Shown piece by piece: positions 17,242 through 26,205 of a DNA stretch of 64,000 bases. The notes beneath the pieces are model-generated. The model was not told the DNA's origin, searched no databases, and worked only from the letters and a program-made list of their open reading frames with translations. This stretch comes from Pedobacter caeni. Its GTDB lineage: Bacteria; Bacteroidota; Bacteroidia; Sphingobacteriales; Sphingobacteriaceae. The translations under genes and the position numbers were made by a program. The stretch spans positions 1,426,001 through 1,490,000 of the forward strand of contig NZ_FQUQ01000002.1 in assembly GCF_900129215.1 (NCBI RefSeq), written 5' to 3'. Within the stretch, counting starts at the first letter, position 1; every line of letters starts with the position of its first letter.

Positions 17242-17820
17242 TTACGACAAGTCTTTAATGGCCAGGGAAGAAATTTCTTCGAGCCATTCTTTTTTGGATT
17301 TTTCATTTAAATCATAAACAGGCCCTATATAGGTTGTTTCTACAGGGCTTATGCCACAATATTCCAATATTCCGGTTTTGAACTGAACGAGACCGCTTGA
17401 CCGGTAGATCTCTTCATATTCCGGCCTTGTCATATCTGCTGTAGTGATAATTCTTGCCGATTTTCCTTTCAAAAGACCTTCGCTTTTTCCTTTTTCTATG
17501 GTCCTGAAGGTGATTCCGGGCAGAAATACCCGGTCAATAAAGCCTTTCATCAATGCAGGCATACTGAGCCACCATGTTGGATAGACCCAGACCAGATGGT
17601 CACTCCAATGGATATCTTTAAGTGCCTGAAGTAAATCCGGTTCCAGTTCTGTGCGCTTCCGGTAACCGTATTGGAGATTGGGATTGAAATCTAAATTTCT
17701 GATATCAATAGACCTGAGTGCTGCTCCGGCATTTTCTAAGGTTTGAATATATGTTTTTGAAATCTGCTTATTAAAGCTTTCTGCATCAGGATGACCATTG
17801 ATGACGAGGATGTTTTTCAT
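17242..17820 (-). CDS. NAD(P)H oxidoreductase, flavodoxin-like fold
   Basis: 192-aa flavoprotein of the NAD(P)H dehydrogenase (quinone) / MdaB-KefF family, which reduces quinones or similar electrophiles using FMN or FAD. It opens ILVINGHPDAESFNK (flavin phosphate-binding loop) and contains DHLVWVYPTWWLSMPALMKGFIDRVFLPG, hallmark of the family. The length is normal. It lies 4 bases downstream of the esterase gene, so the two are almost certainly co-transcribed. Confidence 0.92.
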   Translation of the reverse strand: MKNILVINGHPDAESFNKQISKTYIQTLENAGAALRSIDIRNLDFNPNLQYGYRKRTELEPDLLQALKDIHWSDHLVWVYPTWWLSMPALMKGFIDRVFLPGITFRTIEKGKSEGLLKGKSARIITTADMTRPEYEEIYRSSGLVQFKTGILEYCGISPVETTYIGPVYDLNEKSKKEWLEEISSLAIKDLS

Positions 17821-17824
17821 GCGT

Positions 17825-18790
17825 TTATTGTTTTTTTATAATTTTCTTTAAGAGGTTAACCTGTTGTTTGTAAAAAGTGTCAGACAATTCACAGGGGAAG
17901 AAATCGAAAGCATGGACAGCGCCTTTAATTTCGATCAGATGGGCATCTATGCCGGCTTCCCTGAGTTTCGCAGAATAGGCGATGGCTTCATCTTTTAAAG
18001 GGTCTAGTTCACAAACGACGATCGTTGCCGCCGGTAGTTGATCAAAGTTGGATTGTTGCAGGGGCACCGCATATTTTGGGGGATGATCATGGTGTTTTCC
18101 CAGATAATGTCTCCACATATGGTAAGCTGAATTCCTGGTATGCATTGGGGCATGAGCAAATTCAGCCATCGAAGCGGTCTGAAGCCTGTGATCTGTAGGG
18201 GGATAAAGCAGGTACTGATGGCATATTTCAGGGAATCCCAGATCCCTTGCCAAATGAGCAACAGACATCGCGATGGTAGCACCTGCACTACTGCCGCCAA
18301 TGATGATCTGGTCTTTCCGGCCTGAAATTGATTTCGCGTTTTCAGCAAGCCATTTCAAAACCTGATAGCCGTCGTTCAGCGCTGCCGGAAAAGGATGTTC
18401 CGGTGCCAGTCTGTAATCAACAGATACAATGGTTAAGCTGGCATCTGCAGCCAGGCCGCAAAGCATAAAATCATATTGCTCCGGATTTCCGAAAATAAAG
18501 GCGCCACCATGAAAATAAAGTAGAACAGGTTGCGGAAGTCCGTTTTTATGCCGGTACACCCTAATCCTGATATTGATCCCGATTTCCTGAGAAGGAATCT
18601 CTAAGTTTTCTACAACAAGCTCAGCAGGGAACTCAGGAGCAACTTCCTGTGCTGATAATTTCGATTCTTCTTCACGTATCTGAACGGGGTTATGCTGCAG
18701 CAATGCCTCATATGGGATTTTGGACCATTCACTTGCTGACATGGCTTTGAGCAGTCCCTCATCTATGCGGTGTGATAATGTGTTTTCCAT
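17825..18790 (-). CDS. Esterase of the hormone-sensitive-lipase family
   Basis: 321-aa alpha/beta hydrolase of family IV (HSL, acetyl esterase-like). HGGAF oxyanion motif at 94-98, nucleophile GGSSAGA with Ser168, acid in CELDPLKDEA and His in AVHAFDFFP. No signal peptide, so cytoplasmic. I chose ATG 18790 (MENTLSHRIDEG), preceded by AAAGAAG; the frame extends upstream but that would overlap the divergent AraC gene and its control region. First gene of the esterase-oxidoreductase-hydrolase cluster. Confidence 0.92.
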   Translation of the reverse strand: MENTLSHRIDEGLLKAMSASEWSKIPYEALLQHNPVQIREEESKLSAQEVAPEFPAELVVENLEIPSQEIGINIRIRVYRHKNGLPQPVLLYFHGGAFIFGNPEQYDFMLCGLAADASLTIVSVDYRLAPEHPFPAALNDGYQVLKWLAENAKSISGRKDQIIIGGSSAGATIAMSVAHLARDLGFPEICHQYLLYPPTDHRLQTASMAEFAHAPMHTRNSAYHMWRHYLGKHHDHPPKYAVPLQQSNFDQLPAATIVVCELDPLKDEAIAYSAKLREAGIDAHLIEIKGAVHAFDFFPCELSDTFYKQQVNLLKKIIKKQ

Positions 18791-18824
18791 GGATTGAACT
18801 TCTTTAATGAGTAGCAAAATTAAA

Positions 18825-18864
18825 CTGTATAATATGTGATATACAGGTATAATTTTAGTATAAA
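18825..18864. promoter_or_regulatory. AraC-type operator candidate in divergent gap
   Basis: CTGTATA (18825-18831) and TATACAG (18840-18846) are a perfect inverted repeat; overlapping it are direct repeats GTATAAT (18827), GTATAAT (18847) and GTATAAA (18858). A 20-base spacing of direct half-sites is typical for AraC regulators. The gap separates the esterase gene from the AraC gene it probably belongs to. Confidence 0.5.
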
Positions 18865-18880
18865 ACGGTAGTTTTGTCTT

Positions 18881-19708
18881 ATGGGACAAGAGAATATATA
18901 TCAGTCGCTGGAAGTTTATCATGAGCAGGTAGCCGTATGTCCGTTGAGAGACAGACAGTTCAACTTCTTTGAATTTGTGTATGTGCTTTCCGGAACAGGA
19001 AGCCAGCTGGTAAACGGAAACAAAGTGCTATTTGAGCCGGGGGATCTGTTTCTGATTACACCCAATGATGCCCATAGCTATGATTTACAGGGGGAATCTT
19101 CCTTCCTGGTGATTCGCTTTGATAAAGGATACATTAAAGAATACCAGTGGAAAAGCATTGACCATATGGAATGTTTGTTGTTTTACGCCTCACATTTATC
19201 CGGTTCGATACTTCAAAATGAAGCAGATCGCCTCCTGATACAATCGCTCATGCAGTCTTTGCTGCAAACCATACAACAACAGGATCTGTATCTGGAAGAT
19301 TTGAAAAGGCATTTTGTGAATGCGATTATTGTAATTGCTGCCAGAAATCTTATAAAAACAAAACCCCGGGGACTGAAACCAAATGGCGATAAGAAAATAC
19401 TGGAGATCATCGACTATGTTCAGGAAAATATTCACAATCCTCAAAAATTGAAAGTATCAGTTATGGCCAAAAAGTTTGGAATTTCTGAAACATACCTGGG
19501 CACTTACTTCAGGAACCAATGTGGGGAAACCTTGCAGGATTACATTTCCGCTTACCGCATCCGTTTGATCGAACACCGTTTAAAATTCAGTGACGTCAGA
19601 ATCAGGGAAATCGCTGAGGAGTTTGGTTTTTCGGACGAAAGCCATATCAATAAATTTTTTAAAACCCATAGGGGGATGAGCCTGAGGGCCTACCGCCTGT
19701 CCCTGTAA
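18881..19708 (+). CDS. AraC-family transcriptional regulator with cupin-like sensor
   Basis: 275-aa regulator. An N-terminal AraC-binding/cupin-like domain (about 10-110: FEFVYVLSGTGSQLVNGNKVLFEPGDLFLITPNDAHSY in two blocks) precedes a C-terminal AraC HTH pair at about 175-273 (VSVMAKKFGISETYLGTYFRNQCGE; IREIAEEFGFSDESHINKFFKTHRGMS). It is divergent from the esterase/oxidoreductase cluster and is its likely regulator, by position. The effector is unknown. Confidence 0.92.
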   Translation: MGQENIYQSLEVYHEQVAVCPLRDRQFNFFEFVYVLSGTGSQLVNGNKVLFEPGDLFLITPNDAHSYDLQGESSFLVIRFDKGYIKEYQWKSIDHMECLLFYASHLSGSILQNEADRLLIQSLMQSLLQTIQQQDLYLEDLKRHFVNAIIVIAARNLIKTKPRGLKPNGDKKILEIIDYVQENIHNPQKLKVSVMAKKFGISETYLGTYFRNQCGETLQDYISAYRIRLIEHRLKFSDVRIREIAEEFGFSDESHINKFFKTHRGMSLRAYRLSL

Positions 19709-19782
19709 ATGATCTATGACAAACGCATTACAGCTTATGGCTTGTCATTTCCGGATGAGCAACGTACCTTTATTCAATTAAA

Positions 19783-20286
19783 ATGGAAAGCTATATGAAT
19801 ACTGAAAAAGCCATTCTTGCAGGCGGTTGCTTTTGGGGAGTTGAAGAACTGATCAGACATTATCCCGGCGTAATTTCAACGGTGGTTGGATATACCGGAG
19901 GTGATGTACCCAATGCAACTTACCGGAACCATGGAACACATGCTGAAGGAATAGAGGTTGTGTTTGATCCCTCAATTTTATCCTATCGTGCACTCCTGGA
20001 ATATTTCTTCATGATTCATAATCCAACCACAAGAAACAGACAGGGAAACGATATCGGCAGCTCTTACCGTTCTGCTATTTTCTATACAGATGAAACGCAG
20101 CAGGAAACCGCGAATGCTTTAATCGCAGAAATGGAAGCATCTGGTGTATGGCCCGGGCAAATTGTAACAGAAGTTGTTCCGGCAAGTGATTTCTGGAATG
20201 CAGAGGCTGAGCATCAGGATTATTTGCAAAAGAACCCATACGGATATACCTGCCACTTTGAAAGACCCGACTGGAAGCTGAGCTAA
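19783..20286 (+). CDS. msrA: Peptide methionine-S-sulfoxide reductase MsrA
   Basis: 167-aa enzyme that reduces methionine S-sulfoxide in proteins with thioredoxin as electron donor. The catalytic GGCFWGVEE lies at residues 14-22 (Cys16), with [15 protein letters not shown], and [10 protein letters not shown] as the usual substrate-site motifs; length is typical. The start is ATG 19783 (MESYMN) or Met5. No signal peptide, so cytoplasmic. The AraC gene begins directly after the stop (TAAATG). Confidence 0.96.
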   Translation: MESYMNTEKAILAGGCFWGVEELIRHYPGVISTVVGYTGGDVPNATYRNHGTHAEGIEVVFDPSILSYRALLEYFFMIHNPTTRNRQGNDIGSSYRSAIFYTDETQQETANALIAEMEASGVWPGQIVTEVVPASDFWNAEAEHQDYLQKNPYGYTCHFERPDWKLS

Positions 20287-21144
20287 ATGGAGACCATCCC
20301 CATCAGGCAACTGTATGTAACACGTACAGAGCCTGCATTATCCGGAAAATTTAACATCCGGAAGATTACGGAGCTATTGGATGGGAAAGACATGCTGGAG
20401 GAACTGCACCGGCATGATTTCTTTTATATCCTTGCATTGGAAAAAGGTGCTGGTTTCCATGACATAGATTTCAATCCTTACACAATTTCAGATCATTCTG
20501 TTTTCTTTATGCGCCCCGGACAGGTACATAAAATAGGATTAAAGGAGGGGAGTAAGGGGTATTTGATTTCCTTCAGAGATGAGTTTTATTTTCCCCAGGA
20601 CAAAACTTCCGGCCAGTTATTGAGAAAGGCAAGTCATTTTAATCATTATCAGTTTCCTGCTGACAGCTTTCAGAAACTGTATGGCGTTTTGAATGATATC
20701 TTTTTGGAGCATTCAGACAAAAAAGAAAGATATCAGGAGGCGATTAAAGCGAATCTGGAGCTTTTCTTTATCGGGCTGCTCCGACAGCAAGACAACCGTC
20801 CGGCAGCACATGCGAACCTTTATATGCAGGAGCAACTGGAGAAATTCCTGGAGCTTTTGGAAATACATGTTTTTAGCCATAAACAAGTGTCTGAGTATGC
20901 AGAAATGTTAAACCTTTCCACTTATCAGCTAAATGCAATTGCGAAAACTACACTGGGTAAAACCTGCCTGGTGCTGATCAATGAATACCTGATACTGGAA
21001 TCTAAAAGGTACCTTCTGGCAACATCAGGACAGGTCAATCAGATTGCCCACCATCTGGGATATGAAGATGTTTCTTATTTTATCAGGTTCTTTAAAAAGC
21101 ATACCGGATCTTCGCCCGAAGAGTTCCGACATAATTTTAGATAA
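20287..21144 (+). CDS. AraC-family transcriptional regulator
   Basis: 285-aa regulator with an N-terminal cupin-like sensor (LEELHRHDFFYILALEKG; VFFMRPGQVHKIG, about 35-85) and a C-terminal AraC domain with HTHs at about 190-283 (SEYAEMLNLSTYQLNAIAKTTLGK; VNQIAHHLGYEDVSYFIRFFKKHTGSSPEEFR). Its ATG abuts the msrA stop without a base between, implying one transcript and coupled translation. A link to oxidative stress is inference from that neighbour only. Confidence 0.92.
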   Translation: METIPIRQLYVTRTEPALSGKFNIRKITELLDGKDMLEELHRHDFFYILALEKGAGFHDIDFNPYTISDHSVFFMRPGQVHKIGLKEGSKGYLISFRDEFYFPQDKTSGQLLRKASHFNHYQFPADSFQKLYGVLNDIFLEHSDKKERYQEAIKANLELFFIGLLRQQDNRPAAHANLYMQEQLEKFLELLEIHVFSHKQVSEYAEMLNLSTYQLNAIAKTTLGKTCLVLINEYLILESKRYLLATSGQVNQIAHHLGYEDVSYFIRFFKKHTGSSPEEFRHNFR

Positions 21145-21193
21145 ATCCTATACAACTGGATTTTTGTCCTATTCTTTTCTTTTCCCCCTGGAT

Positions 21194-21201
21194 TACTTTT
21201 G
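21194..21201 (+). promoter_or_regulatory. -7 element upstream of methyltransferase
   Basis: TACTTTTG is a full match to TAnnTTTG, 50 bases before the ATG at 21252. A TTTG at 21163-21166 is too far upstream for a normal -33 box, so the promoter is only half supported. Confidence 0.4.
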
Positions 21202-21251
21202 TTGAAGAAACTGAGGCGTTAATGTTTTTATAAAATTTTAAATAGACAGAT

Positions 21252-21899
21252 ATGAATAAATCCTGGGATGAAGCGTACAAGAATAAATGGGATAATGAGT
21301 ACAAAGTAGAGGACTACGTTTATGGGAAAGGTCCTAATCTTTTTTTTGAAGAATGGCTACGGAAATTTGAAGCCGGATCTGTTTTGATGCCGGCCGATGG
21401 AGAAGGCCGTAATGGGGTATTTGCGGCTGAAGCTGGTTGGAAAGTTACTGCTTTTGATCTCAGCGCAGAAGGGAAAACAAAGGCGCTACAGCTGGCAAAA
21501 GAAAAGGAGGTCAGCATCAGTTATATTGTTGGGGATTTGGAGGAGCTGGCGTTTGAAAAGGAATCTTTTGATGCCATAGGATTGATATATGCTCATTTTT
21601 CGGCTGAAAAGAAATCCTCCTTTCATAAAAAATTAAGCAACTATTTAAAACCGGGAGGAGTAGTGATTTTAGAAGCCTTCTGTAAAGATCATTTAGCGCT
21701 AACCAGGCTCAATCCCAAAGTAGGGGGGCCAAAAGAGCTGGATATGCTGTTCTCTAAGGAAGAAATCCTCGCTGACTTTGAAGATTACGACTTATTGATA
21801 CTCGGAGAACAGGAAATCGAGTTGAACGAAGGAATACACCACATCGGAAAAGGGGCTGTAGTCCGGTTTGTCGGTGTAAAACGAACGCCTTCGGAATAA
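21252..21899 (+). CDS. Class I SAM-dependent methyltransferase
   Basis: 215-aa methyltransferase. Motif I is VLMPADGEGRNGVFAAEAG (about 45-63), motif II lies in VTAFDLSAEGK, and IVGDLEEL with FDAIGLIYAHF fits the adenine-binding and post-II region. The opening WDEAYKNKWDNEYKVEDYVYGKGPN resembles TehB/UbiE-like small-molecule methyltransferases. No signal. The substrate is unknown. It stands alone with its own probable promoter. Confidence 0.9.
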   Translation: MNKSWDEAYKNKWDNEYKVEDYVYGKGPNLFFEEWLRKFEAGSVLMPADGEGRNGVFAAEAGWKVTAFDLSAEGKTKALQLAKEKEVSISYIVGDLEELAFEKESFDAIGLIYAHFSAEKKSSFHKKLSNYLKPGGVVILEAFCKDHLALTRLNPKVGGPKELDMLFSKEEILADFEDYDLLILGEQEIELNEGIHHIGKGAVVRFVGVKRTPSE

Positions 21900-21965
21900 G
21901 TTGGATTTTTCTGTTGATTCTGTAAATTATTCTATATTGCAGAGAATAGAATTTATTTAAACTTT

Positions 21966-23249
21966 ATGGTCAAAATAAAAGGGCTTGTCTTCTCTTTCCT
22001 GATGATGAGCATGGTAAATACTGCTGTTTTTGCACAGCAGGATAAACAGATAGCGGTTGATTCCCTGAATAAATACATTAAGCCAATTGCATCAGGAGTA
22101 GACTCGGTAAGGGACTATTCAGCGGTTATTGATCTTTTAAAGAATAAAGCTCTGGTTGGGTTAGGTGAATCAACTCATGGAACGGGGAGTATTTTTGAAG
22201 GTAAATCGGAGATCATAAAAAGGCTCATCAAACAAGGTGATTTTAAAACTGTTTTTATGGAAACGGGTTACTGTGGACTCTTAAATATTGATACTCTTTT
22301 TCGTCAGTCAAAGCAGATAGACCTATTGAAGGGGTTTAAAAAGTCGGGATTGTTCGGCATTTATAAGACTGATGAGGTTTATCGGATGTTTGAATGGATT
22401 GCAGCATATAATCAAGAACATGACCTCAAAGACCGGGTTGCTATTCTTGGAATAGACATGCAGGATGCGGAGGGCATTGCTGATAAGTTAGTTCAGATAC
22501 TTCCTGATGGTGGGAAAAATGATCAGAAAATCCATAATGGTCTGATCACGATCAAAAACGGTTTTACGAGAACGGGTGCTTTCGGTTTTAGTAAAGCTGA
22601 ACAAGTGATTCTTAAGGAAATGGTTTCCGGTTTAACTTCATTAGCGCTAAAGCAATCAGATCCGGAGTTTACGTTTATTACAAGACTGATGGAACAGTCT
22701 GTAATATGGCTAAATAGTTCCGCCCAGCTAAGGAGTGATATAAGAGATCAATACATGGCGGAAAATGTACTTTGGCTGAAAAAAAACAGGAGGGAAAACG
22801 GAAAGGCGATAGTATGGGCACATAATGCACATCTTGCCAATAGCAAACGCCCCTATAGATTGCCAATGGGATCTCATTTGAAAAAAGAATTGAAAAATGA
22901 TTATTATAACCTTGCTTTTGCTTTTGATGAGGGCTGGGTTAGAATTTTTGATCCTAAATCTACGAAACCCGGCTTTCAGGAACGCCTGTTCGCATCATCA
23001 GAAAATGTAAATTCTATAGAGTACTATTTTAAAGATTGTAAGCCTAAAGATTTTCTGTTAGATCTTACTGAAATTGCTGACAATAAATTCTTTAAGCAGT
23101 TTTTCAGGAAAAATAACCGCTTGAGAGTTATCGGATCCAGGTTTTTGGGAGATGGAAATTTTAGTTTTACTCCGGAATCGATATTGGATGGCTATGATGG
23201 TTTTGTTTTTTTCAACAAAGCAAGCGCAGCAAAAGAACTCCGGAGATAA
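21966..23249 (+). CDS. Erythromycin-esterase-family protein, exported
   Basis: 427-aa protein of the erythromycin esterase (EreA/EreB, PF05139) family. Signal peptide 1-24 (ends VFAQ). The family core is seen as LVGLGESTHGTGSIFEGKSEIIKRLI in two blocks (about 58-82; catalytic-region Glu and His in GESTHG), FKTVFMETGYCG, VAILGIDMQD and IVWAHNAHLAN. Real Ere enzymes hydrolyse macrolide lactones; many environmental members have unknown substrates, and the name here denotes family, not proven resistance. Export is notable because EreA/B are cytoplasmic. Confidence 0.9.
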   Translation: MVKIKGLVFSFLMMSMVNTAVFAQQDKQIAVDSLNKYIKPIASGVDSVRDYSAVIDLLKNKALVGLGESTHGTGSIFEGKSEIIKRLIKQGDFKTVFMETGYCGLLNIDTLFRQSKQIDLLKGFKKSGLFGIYKTDEVYRMFEWIAAYNQEHDLKDRVAILGIDMQDAEGIADKLVQILPDGGKNDQKIHNGLITIKNGFTRTGAFGFSKAEQVILKEMVSGLTSLALKQSDPEFTFITRLMEQSVIWLNSSAQLRSDIRDQYMAENVLWLKKNRRENGKAIVWAHNAHLANSKRPYRLPMGSHLKKELKNDYYNLAFAFDEGWVRIFDPKSTKPGFQERLFASSENVNSIEYYFKDCKPKDFLLDLTEIADNKFFKQFFRKNNRLRVIGSRFLGDGNFSFTPESILDGYDGFVFFNKASAAKELRR

Positions 23250-23261
23250 ATAAAAAGATCG

Positions 23262-24251
23262 TTATCTGCTGCTGGATCTGATTGATATTTTACTCAGGTT
23301 AGAAAGGTTCAGTTTATCTTTTGATTCCTGTAAAGTCTTTCTGAAAGCGCCAATGGAAAGGGCAACATTGCTGCCCGGATGACGCCTGATGATCTTTTCA
23401 AAATCTGTGGCTACATCTGGTAAGAGTTTGTTCGAATCATCTTCCGTTGTGGGGGTGTTTTCTAATCCAACTAAAAGGTGGTTCAGGTAATCCTGGTAAT
23501 TTAATTGTGCCATCTTTTTGTAATAGCTCTTAGGATAATCCTTCAGGAACTGCTCCCAGTAAAAAGCCCAGTCGCCCAGGGTTACCCTGTCTATTGCCAA
23601 TCCGGCATCATAATCAATTACAGGATCATTTTCCACTGCGGTCTGATCCCAAAACTTGCGGTCATCCTTTAACAAATGTGAGGCAAACAGGGATTTCCAG
23701 TAACTGGGACTAAGGTGAAAAACAGCTCCTTTCTCTTCTTCATTTATAATTTCAATGTGGTGATCGATAAGTTGCTGGAAGACTTGCTTTTGCTCAGGAT
23801 TCAATTTCGTCTGGAATTTAGCTTCCACTCTTTTTCTGCGTTTAAAGGCATTCTCACCATCAATCGATGCAATCTCAAACTGATCAAAAAGGATCAGAAG
23901 CTTAGTTTGGCGGAAGTCCAGATCATTAATGTGAGGGCTCAGTGCAGTTTGCCACTGCTCTAATAATTGATACCGTTGTTCTAGTGGAAGCCCGGGAAGT
24001 TTGAGTTGTATGGCATACTCAACCGAGTCAAGGGCGGCAAAAGAAGGAGTCTGTTGGAACAGGCTGATCAGTTCATCAACTGTTTGTTGTGGAGTGCTGA
24101 GGCTATCGGTTTTGATTACGGTTTCCAGTGGTTTAGAGATCGGGGTATTTTGTTTAGGAATTTTTTCCTGTTTCTTCTGACCGGAGGTACAAGCTAAAGT
24201 CAGATTTGCCAGACAAAATAAAACGATTGCTGATTGCTTAAATTTATTCAT
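23262..24251 (-). CDS. Putative lipoprotein of unknown function
   Basis: 329-aa lipoprotein with signal and lipobox TLAC (Cys21), a Lys/Gln/Ser/Pro-rich linker (24-55), then a helical region (LISLFQQTPSFAALDSVEYAIQ; YQLLEQWQTALSPH; LNPEQKQVFQQLIDHHIEI) and a TPR-like end (FYWEQFLKDYPKSYYKKMAQLNYQDYL). I do not recognise the family. Convergent with the erythromycin-esterase-like gene, only 12 bases apart. Confidence 0.78.
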   Translation of the reverse strand: MNKFKQSAIVLFCLANLTLACTSGQKKQEKIPKQNTPISKPLETVIKTDSLSTPQQTVDELISLFQQTPSFAALDSVEYAIQLKLPGLPLEQRYQLLEQWQTALSPHINDLDFRQTKLLILFDQFEIASIDGENAFKRRKRVEAKFQTKLNPEQKQVFQQLIDHHIEIINEEEKGAVFHLSPSYWKSLFASHLLKDDRKFWDQTAVENDPVIDYDAGLAIDRVTLGDWAFYWEQFLKDYPKSYYKKMAQLNYQDYLNHLLVGLENTPTTEDDSNKLLPDVATDFEKIIRRHPGSNVALSIGAFRKTLQESKDKLNLSNLSKISIRSSSR

Positions 24252-24335
24252 ATAGGGAGCTTATATTACCGCGGATAGCTAAACGCCGTAAATCTAATTC
24301 GAAGATAAATAAAAGCTTTTCATTTCAAACAAAAA

Positions 24336-24366
24336 GGCCGTCTGATAAAGAAATTATCAAACGGCC
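24336..24366 (-). terminator. Intrinsic terminator after SnoaL-like gene
   Basis: GGCCGTCTGATAA (24336-24348) pairs with TTATCAAACGGCC (24354-24366), 13 bp with one mismatch and loop AGAAA, followed on the minus strand by TTTTTG. It lies 23 bases after the stop at 24390. Confidence 0.75.
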
Positions 24367-24389
24367 GCAAAACTCTTCTGAAAAACTGA

Positions 24390-24752
24390 TCAGCTGGTTT
24401 TATAAAAGAACTGATCGGACACGATCTTACCATCCTGTACTTCATAAACGCAAACCTCACTCATGGGCATTCTGCCGTATTTTTTGTAGGTAGCATCAAT
24501 ATCCATTACACAAGAAAAGAAGTTCTCGCCTACAACCGGATCCGATATGGTTGAGCTGTGTATTTCCTCCAGACTATTCAGCCATTGCTGAGTTTTGTCC
24601 AGAACGGCTTTTTTACCTTCTGTCAGCTCCATGTGAGCGCCCTGGGGTTCCCTGCTGACAATACGATCGTGATAAAGCTCATTGATGGCTTCTTCGTTTT
24701 TACCTTCACGGCAAAGTTGAACCAATTTGTTTGCTACTTCCTGAGTATTCAT
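24390..24752 (-). CDS. SnoaL-like/NTF2-fold protein
   Basis: 120-aa small protein of the SnoaL-like (nuclear transport factor 2) fold, which serves as a ligand pocket or enzyme in many contexts. It opens MNTQEVANKLVQLCREGKNEEAINELY, then FSCVMDIDATYKK and SEVCVYEVQDGKIVSDQFFY, the usual end of the fold. The start is ATG 24752; an upstream extension would overlap the neighbour's 3' end. Function unknown. Confidence 0.82.
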   Translation of the reverse strand: MNTQEVANKLVQLCREGKNEEAINELYHDRIVSREPQGAHMELTEGKKAVLDKTQQWLNSLEEIHSSTISDPVVGENFFSCVMDIDATYKKYGRMPMSEVCVYEVQDGKIVSDQFFYKTS

Positions 24753-24801
24753 ATGAAAAAAGATTAAATGACCTGTTTGGCTAGTAGACAACAATCTAAA
24801 T

Positions 24802-26076
24802 CTAAAAATGTTCATCAAAAGGTTTTGTTCCAGGGCTTTCCAGTTTCAGGTCCTTTACCTGGCCACTTCCTTCAAATTCCAGGCGGAGGCCAACAATCCT
24901 CCCTAAACTGTGTGTTTGTGCTTTGCTGAAAACCTGTTTGCCGTTGAGATATACACGAAGTGTTTTATCTTTAAGCTCACACCTTAACTGCTGAAATTGA
25001 TTGAAATCGCAACCAAAACTACTCAGATCTGCGGTTTTTCCCTCGATCCAGTCTTCCACAGCCAGCAGCCCGATGTCAGCAGTACACCCTTTATGGCTCA
25101 AAGGAATCACAATGGCCTTTCCGATTCCCAGGATCACTACTTTTACTTTGCGGCAAACTGACTGTTCCGGTGTAGAGGTATTTCTGAGGGTGGTCGTTAA
25201 ACTGAAGTTTCCGCCATCAATTCCGGGATATTCTTTAATGTTTGAAAATTTAACCCAGGTCCCGTTAAATACAGGTGATCCTGTTTTCTGTTGCAATAAG
25301 GCACCTGTGATTCCCATTGTACCCTGAGGTCTGATTTCGGATGCTGATAGATAAACAGGAATCGGACTTCTGTCAATAATACCTTTCCAGCCTTTTGTTT
25401 TTATGAACACCGGTATTTCTTTTAGAATGGAATGATTCACGATCAGTTTAGCAAGGAAGTAACCGGGATGGTAATAGATAGAAGTATGGATACTGTCGCT
25501 GGCGGATACCTGTTTTGTCCGTTTCGGATCCCAGGATTGGCGGATGTAAACCGAATCTTTAATTGAAGCATTGGTATGGTAATTAAACACCACTGAGTTG
25601 GGTAAATCGTCAGATACTTTTCTGCTGCTGAAGCTGCTGGATTTTGCCAATTCCTTATTACCTTCCTGAGCGGATAATTTGCCTTCCCGAGCGGATACCC
25701 AGAGCAGGAGCAGGCAGGAAATAAGTGCAGCAGCAATCATCCACATCGGATTTAGTTTTATTTGTTCCTGTGGTACGCCAACCGACTGAACAGGTAGATC
25801 CGGAGAGATCTGGCTGAGTTTGAATTCCCGCCAGCTATTGTAATCTGCAAAACGGGCCAGGGCATTCAGCGTAACGAGTGAAGGAAAGCTGGTGTATTTC
25901 ACTTTTCCCCAAATTCTTTTAAGGGTAGAAACACTCAGTTGTACCTGAGTTTTATCGAATATTTTCTGACTGAGTTCTTCATATTCTTCTGCCCGCCAAT
26001 TGTCGCTGTTCCCCCAATTTAACAATTGTTCTATGTGCTGTCTGCATTGTTGTAGCTGTCTTTTCTCTTCTTCCAT
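24802..26076 (-). CDS. Membrane protein with N-terminal DNA-binding-like and C-terminal jelly-roll domain
   Basis: 424-aa protein in three parts. Residues 1-95 form a cytoplasmic helical domain (YEELSQKIFDKTQVQLSVSTLKRIWGKV; LNALARFADYNSWREFK) that recurs in Bacteroidota and looks like an HTH. A transmembrane helix lies at about 113-132 (MWMIAAALISCLLLLWVSA). The periplasmic C-terminus (about 260-415) resembles a LamG/concanavalin-like jelly roll (GIDGGNFSLTTTLRNTS; LRCELKDKTLRVYLNGKQVF). It may be a one-component membrane regulator. Divergent from the secreted jelly-roll protein at 26206. The fold assignments are inference. Confidence 0.75.
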   Translation of the reverse strand: MEEEKRQLQQCRQHIEQLLNWGNSDNWRAEEYEELSQKIFDKTQVQLSVSTLKRIWGKVKYTSFPSLVTLNALARFADYNSWREFKLSQISPDLPVQSVGVPQEQIKLNPMWMIAAALISCLLLLWVSAREGKLSAQEGNKELAKSSSFSSRKVSDDLPNSVVFNYHTNASIKDSVYIRQSWDPKRTKQVSASDSIHTSIYYHPGYFLAKLIVNHSILKEIPVFIKTKGWKGIIDRSPIPVYLSASEIRPQGTMGITGALLQQKTGSPVFNGTWVKFSNIKEYPGIDGGNFSLTTTLRNTSTPEQSVCRKVKVVILGIGKAIVIPLSHKGCTADIGLLAVEDWIEGKTADLSSFGCDFNQFQQLRCELKDKTLRVYLNGKQVFSKAQTHSLGRIVGLRLEFEGSGQVKDLKLESPGTKPFDEHF

Positions 26077-26205
26077 TTTTTTTAAAATTAAGCTACTTCT
26101 GCTTCATATGAGGGTATGAATGAAATTGAACCAATTTGAACACTCGTTGAATCCTTTATTAAAGGCGATTTTACCAGTTTTAGATAAAGTTAAAAATCAG
26201 CAGAT

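Noticed and set aside
21966..23249. Confident macrolide-resistance gene
   Set aside because: Family membership is clear but activity on macrolides cannot be inferred, and the protein is exported.
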